Positions 1 to 64,000 of a DNA stretch of 64,000 nt are shown piece after piece (position 1 is the first letter of the stretch; the number at the start of each line of letters is the position of its first letter). The position numbers were made by a program, and so were the translations under genes. The DNA comes from Macrotis lagotis (taxonomy: Eukaryota > Chordata > Mammalia > Peramelemorphia > Peramelidae): the NCBI RefSeq assembly GCF_037893015.1, contig NC_133661.1, positions 229,123,157-229,187,156 on the forward strand, given 5' to 3'. The notes under the pieces were generated by a model, which saw only the letters and a program-made list of their open reading frames with translations, was not told the origin of the DNA and made no database searches.

Positions 1-40
1 TAGTTGACAGTGAATAGAACACCAGCCCTGGAGTCAGGAA
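1..40 (+). mobile_element. tRNA-derived SINE head fragment
   Basis: The 'gaacaccagccctggagtca' stretch matches the head of the SINE family repeated through the window. The copy is cut by the window edge and stops near 40. Confidence 0.5.
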
Positions 41-204
41 AATTAACAAAGCAAAATGGTAATTCTTTTGAGGTTACACAAACTAGATTTTGCACAGAAT
101 TAATATTCATGATGAAATAAGTCTTTAATACATATTTATATTTACTTATTTCAACACATTATTGCCACATGCAAATTGATCTCCTTTTGTTTTTATCCCA
201 TTAC

Positions 205-335
205 AGATGAAGAAATTGAGACCAACAGAGGTTGTAATTTATCAGGGTCATATAGCAAGTAAGTATATGAGACAGGATTTGAAGACAGGATTTCCTGACT
301 CTAGATCTAGCACTGAACTGCTAAGCATTTTTTTA
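205..335 (-). mobile_element. MIR fragment
   Basis: 'acagatgaagaaattgag' followed by 'gggtcatatagcaagtaag' and 'ggatttgaagacagg' is the antisense pattern of the MIR core. It is strongly diverged. Confidence 0.5.
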
Positions 336-807
336 TATTCCTCACAATGCCTACCATTGTGCTGGTCATAATGCTATCATGAAAATATTCAATACATGGC
401 TGAATATTGAGTTTTTTAAATGGGCTTGCATATCTGGGATAGATGGCACCCTACACTAGGAACTAAAGCTTCGAAAAACATGTTGAAATTTACTATTTGG
501 CTCAAAAATATTTCCCTTTAAGTTCTGCTTTGAGAAATGATTTTTCCATACATCTTTTATTTGCATTATTCTTAAAGAACACAGATGGTGGAATAAAAGT
601 TTGCTTAAAATGCCTATCATTAGTCATTGAAATAAATGTGCTTAAGTTGCTTGGTAATGACTTATTTTGTTTGTTGTTCCCTGTTAACTAGTCACAGATG
701 GTTAATTTTCTAGCCACCATCTCTCTCTCTCCTCATCTCTCATGATCTTAAAAACTCTCAGAGTGAAGACAGTTTAATTATTGCTTTGTTCCACATTCCC
801 TCCTTGG
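336..807. other. AT-rich upstream sequence, nothing recognised
   Basis: No exon, open frame of substance or repeat that I can name. A 64-codon frame at 497-691 has no domain features and lies in AT-rich sequence. Confidence 0.5.
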
Positions 808-1594
808 GTCTTTAAAATTGACCATGGAAAATTTGATAATGGAAAAATAAATGACTTAAAGGAGTTAACATGTATCATGGGACCCAAAAGATACTATGCA
901 GAGAATTCTGAAACTTTATAACAAGATTTTTTTCTATAACACATTGAAAGAACATGTAATCAGATGCCATTTATTTCAAAAAATGTTAATTAACCTATTT
1001 TGAGTTCAATTCTTAAACCTAAAATAATGAACTAATAGAAATTTCTTCTCTTTTTCTATCCTCAACTGGGAGTTCAAGGAACTCATTAGAGTGTAAACAA
1101 ACACACCCTTATTTTTTAAAACCTTCAGGAGTCTTTCCTATCAAGCTTCTCTCTTAAGAATTGATTCCCTAAGCTTCATATCCTATGGACAAACACAATT
1201 TTTAAATGTCATATTTTTTAGTTCAATTATTCTATCTTTTGTCAGATTTAAGAATGTCAGAATTTTAATCACATTATATCCCTAAATAATTTTTATTCCT
1301 TGTAAAGATTGATAAACTGCCAAATAACATGTTTCCTGTTTTAAAAAAAACTCTTTGTACTTAATAGGAATTGCCTTTAGAGATTTTAAATTATCTTTAA
1401 AAAGTATTGGTGATTACACTTAAGTAAATGTCATTATCTGATTACAGGTTATTTCAATGTATGCATTATAGAGTTATAAAGCTTCAGACTTGTTATAAAG
1501 TTGCATAGTATCTTTTGAGTCCCATGATACATGCTTCAAAAACTGCCATTCATATTTCCATAATCGAGTTTTCTATGGCCAATTTTAGCTAGAC
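808..1594. repeat. Large imperfect inverted repeat, possibly an old DNA transposon
   Basis: The left arm (about 808-973) is the reverse complement of the right arm (about 1425-1594) with scattered mismatches and small gaps. The best core, 869-900 against 1502-1533, matches at 31 of 32 positions. Outside the core the match continues through 'gaccatggaaaa' and 'gtctttaaaatt', and inside it through 'ctttataacaag' and 'tgtaatcagat'. The spacer of about 450 bp is AT-rich and has no open frame. A non-autonomous element with long terminal inverted repeats, or an inverted duplication, would both fit. I do not recognise the family. Confidence 0.8.
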
Positions 1595-2091
1595 ACATTT
1601 CTATAAGTTGGAAAACTTGGGAAAGTTAGAAAATAAAGTGAACTATTCAAAGATGCACTGAAAAACCAAAACATTTACTCCAAAGAGATCTTGCTTTTGA
1701 GTACAACCTTCAAGTTTTTACTGTGTTGCTACAAACTAGAAGATGCCTCCTACGACTTGAGAAAGATTTCAATCAAGTCTCAAATAGGAAGGATTTTTGT
1801 TTTGATGTGACAACAGCTTGTTTATGTAGAAATCGGATACAACATCATCGGATGGCCTAAATTCTAGTTTCAGCTCTGATGTCAGGCGTCAGTGAGAGCG
1901 GCAGGAAATCTGCTTCTCTAATCCGTAATTTAAGAGACCAGGCAATCAATTCTGTGTCAATCTCTGAAAAAAAAATGATGCATTCTCAACTACAGCTGAA
2001 AATAAGAAAAATGATAAACCCAAAGGGAGGTAGTGGTGGTTACTAAATATCTTTTTAAAAAAAAAAAAAAAAAAAGAGTTATCTACATTGA
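1595..2091. other. AT-rich upstream sequence with a poly(A) run
   Basis: No gene seen. A run of about 19 A at 2057-2075 lies just before the SINE that borders the CpG island. Confidence 0.5.
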
Positions 2092-2239
2092 GGGGCGGCT
2101 AGGTGGCACCAGCCCTGGAGGCGGGAGTACCTGAGTTCAAAGGCGACCTCGGACACTTAATGGTGACCTAGCTGTGTGGCCTTGGGCAAGCCACTCAACC
2201 CCATTGCCTTGCAAAAAAACCCCAAAAAAACAAAAAAAG
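2092..2239 (+). mobile_element. tRNA-derived SINE (marsupial WSINE-like) at the CpG-island edge
   Basis: It runs from 'ggggcggctaggtggcacc' through 'tgtggccttgggcaagccac' to 'ccttgcaaaaaaacc' and an A-rich tail. About 15 bases are missing near the head. Several C/G bases are retained where other copies carry T/A, in keeping with low methylation beside the promoter. Confidence 0.85.
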
Positions 2240-2490
2240 GAGGGAAAGGTATGTGCGTGTAGAAGGCGAGCTCTGCCTCAAGGAGAAGTGAAAGGCGAGG
2301 GTCGGGGAGCCGGACGGCCTCCCTCCCCTTCATGCCCGCGGGCGCTTCCATCTGGCAGCTCCGGAGGATCTCCGGGCCCGGCCCAGTGGGGTGTGAAGGG
2401 CTTTGTCCCTCCCTCGGGGCCCGGGCAGCAGGTGGCCGAGCACCCGAGGGCCGCGTCGGCGGGCAGCTCCCAGCCCGGTGCGGCCCGCGG

Positions 2491-2960
2491 GCCGGGGGAG
2501 GGCCGCCGGGGGAGGAGCGCCGGGGGAGGGCGGCGGGGGGGGGCCGGGGGAGGGCGGCGGGGAGGGCGGCGGGGGGGGGCCGGGGGAGGGCAGCCGGGGG
2601 AGGAGCGCCGGGGGAGGGCGGCGGGGGGGGGCCGGGGGAGGGCCGCCGGGGGAGGAGCGCCGGGGGAGGGCGGCGGGGGGGGGCCGGGGGAGGGCGGCGG
2701 GGAGGGCGGCGGGGGGGGGCCGGGGGAGGGCAGCCGGGGGAGGAGCGCCGGGGGAGGGCGGCGGGGGGGGGCCGGGGGAGGGCCGCCGGGGGAGGAGCGC
2801 CGGGGGAGGGCGGCGGGGGGGGGCCGGGGGAGGGCCGCCGGGGGAGGAGCGCCGGGGGAGGGCGGCGGGGGGGGGGGCCGGGGGAGGGCGGCGGGGGGGC
2901 CGCCGGGGGAGGGCGGCGGGGGGGGCCGCCGGGGGAGGAGCTCCGGGGGAGGGGCGGCCC
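2491..2960 (+). repeat. G-rich minisatellite with a perfect 140-bp higher-order unit
   Basis: The sequence is built from variants of ccgggggagggc and ggcggcggggggg. Comparing lines directly, 2491-2630 and 2631-2770 are identical 140-bp units. A third copy starts at 2771 and follows the pattern for about 63 bases before diverging into shorter units. The + strand is dense in runs of three or more G separated by one to seven bases, so G-quadruplexes are expected. Long open frames on both strands here come from the lack of AT-containing stop codons and are not genes. Confidence 0.9.
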
Positions 2961-3257
2961 GCCCGCCCGCGCCGCGTAGGCGGTGGGGGCGGGAAGGGGC
3001 GGAGCCGGGCGGCCCCCGGAGCAGCGCGCGGGGGCGGGGGCGGGGGCGCGCTGCGCCAGGCGCGGCCCCGCGGGGCGGTGACGCGGCGGAGGGGGCGGAG
3101 GCCGCCGCGGGGCACGAGCCGCGCCGCGGGTGACCCGGAGGCGGAGCGGCCGCGGAGCCGCCGCATTCTGGGCGCCCACCGCCGCGGGGGGGGGGAAGCC
3201 CGAAGAAGCCGGTCCGGGCCTCGGCCGCAGCGCGGGCCCGCGCCCCTGCTCCCCGGC

Positions 3258-3269
3258 ATGAGCCCCTGA
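3258..3269 (+). promoter_or_regulatory. Minimal upstream ORF 1 (ATG AGC CCC TGA)
   Basis: A three-codon open frame in the presumed 5' UTR, in frame with the EML5 start 87 bases downstream. Its TGA blocks any N-terminal extension. It matters only if transcription starts upstream of 3258, which is likely but not shown. Confidence 0.5.

Positions 3270-64000
<60,731 letters not shown>

Overview
The window is nuclear DNA from a mammal, almost certainly a marsupial. It holds the 5' end of one large multi-exon gene on the + strand. Its ten exons translate to the first 552 residues of EML5 (echinoderm microtubule-associated protein-like 5). The marsupial call rests on the repeats. There are about 20 copies of a tRNA-derived SINE with a 'ggggcagctaggtggc' head and a 'ccttgcaaaaacc' tail. 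There are also MAR1-type SINEs, SINEs ending in an RTE-like tail, a BovB/RTE LINE end and a marsupial-type L1. The SINE type suggests an Australian lineage, perhaps dasyurid, but I cannot fix the species.

Layout: 1-2090 is AT-rich upstream sequence with a large imperfect inverted repeat (808-1594). A SINE (2092-2239) abuts a very GC-rich CpG island (about 2320-3640). The island contains a G-rich minisatellite, two minimal uORFs and coding exon 1 (3345-3541). Intron 1 is 20 kb and intron 2 is 12.6 kb; intron 2 contains a 7 kb decayed L1. Exons 3-5 lie between 36.3 and 40.5 kb. Intron 5 carries a decayed RTE-like LINE. Exons 6-10 follow at 47.3, 52.2, 57.7, 62.0 and 63.4 kb. All nine complete introns are GT-AG and the exon phases join without a break; the open frame runs on past the window with one base of codon 553.

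The encoded segment is a HELP motif followed by about eleven WD-like blades. This is nearly all of the first of the three HELP-WD units known in EML5. No second protein-coding gene, RNA gene, CRISPR array or microbial-type system is visible. Everything outside the exons is promoter, intron or mobile-element debris.

I found no new biological system. The observations most worth checking are structural. They are the large inverted repeat at 0.8-1.6 kb, an exact 140-bp tandem duplication in the promoter island, a 38-nt inverted repeat just inside intron 1, and a roughly 98% identical 400-bp duplication in intron 6. Inverted young SINE pairs also flank exons 2 and 6, and several degenerate RTE-type reverse-transcriptase fragments are scattered through the introns.
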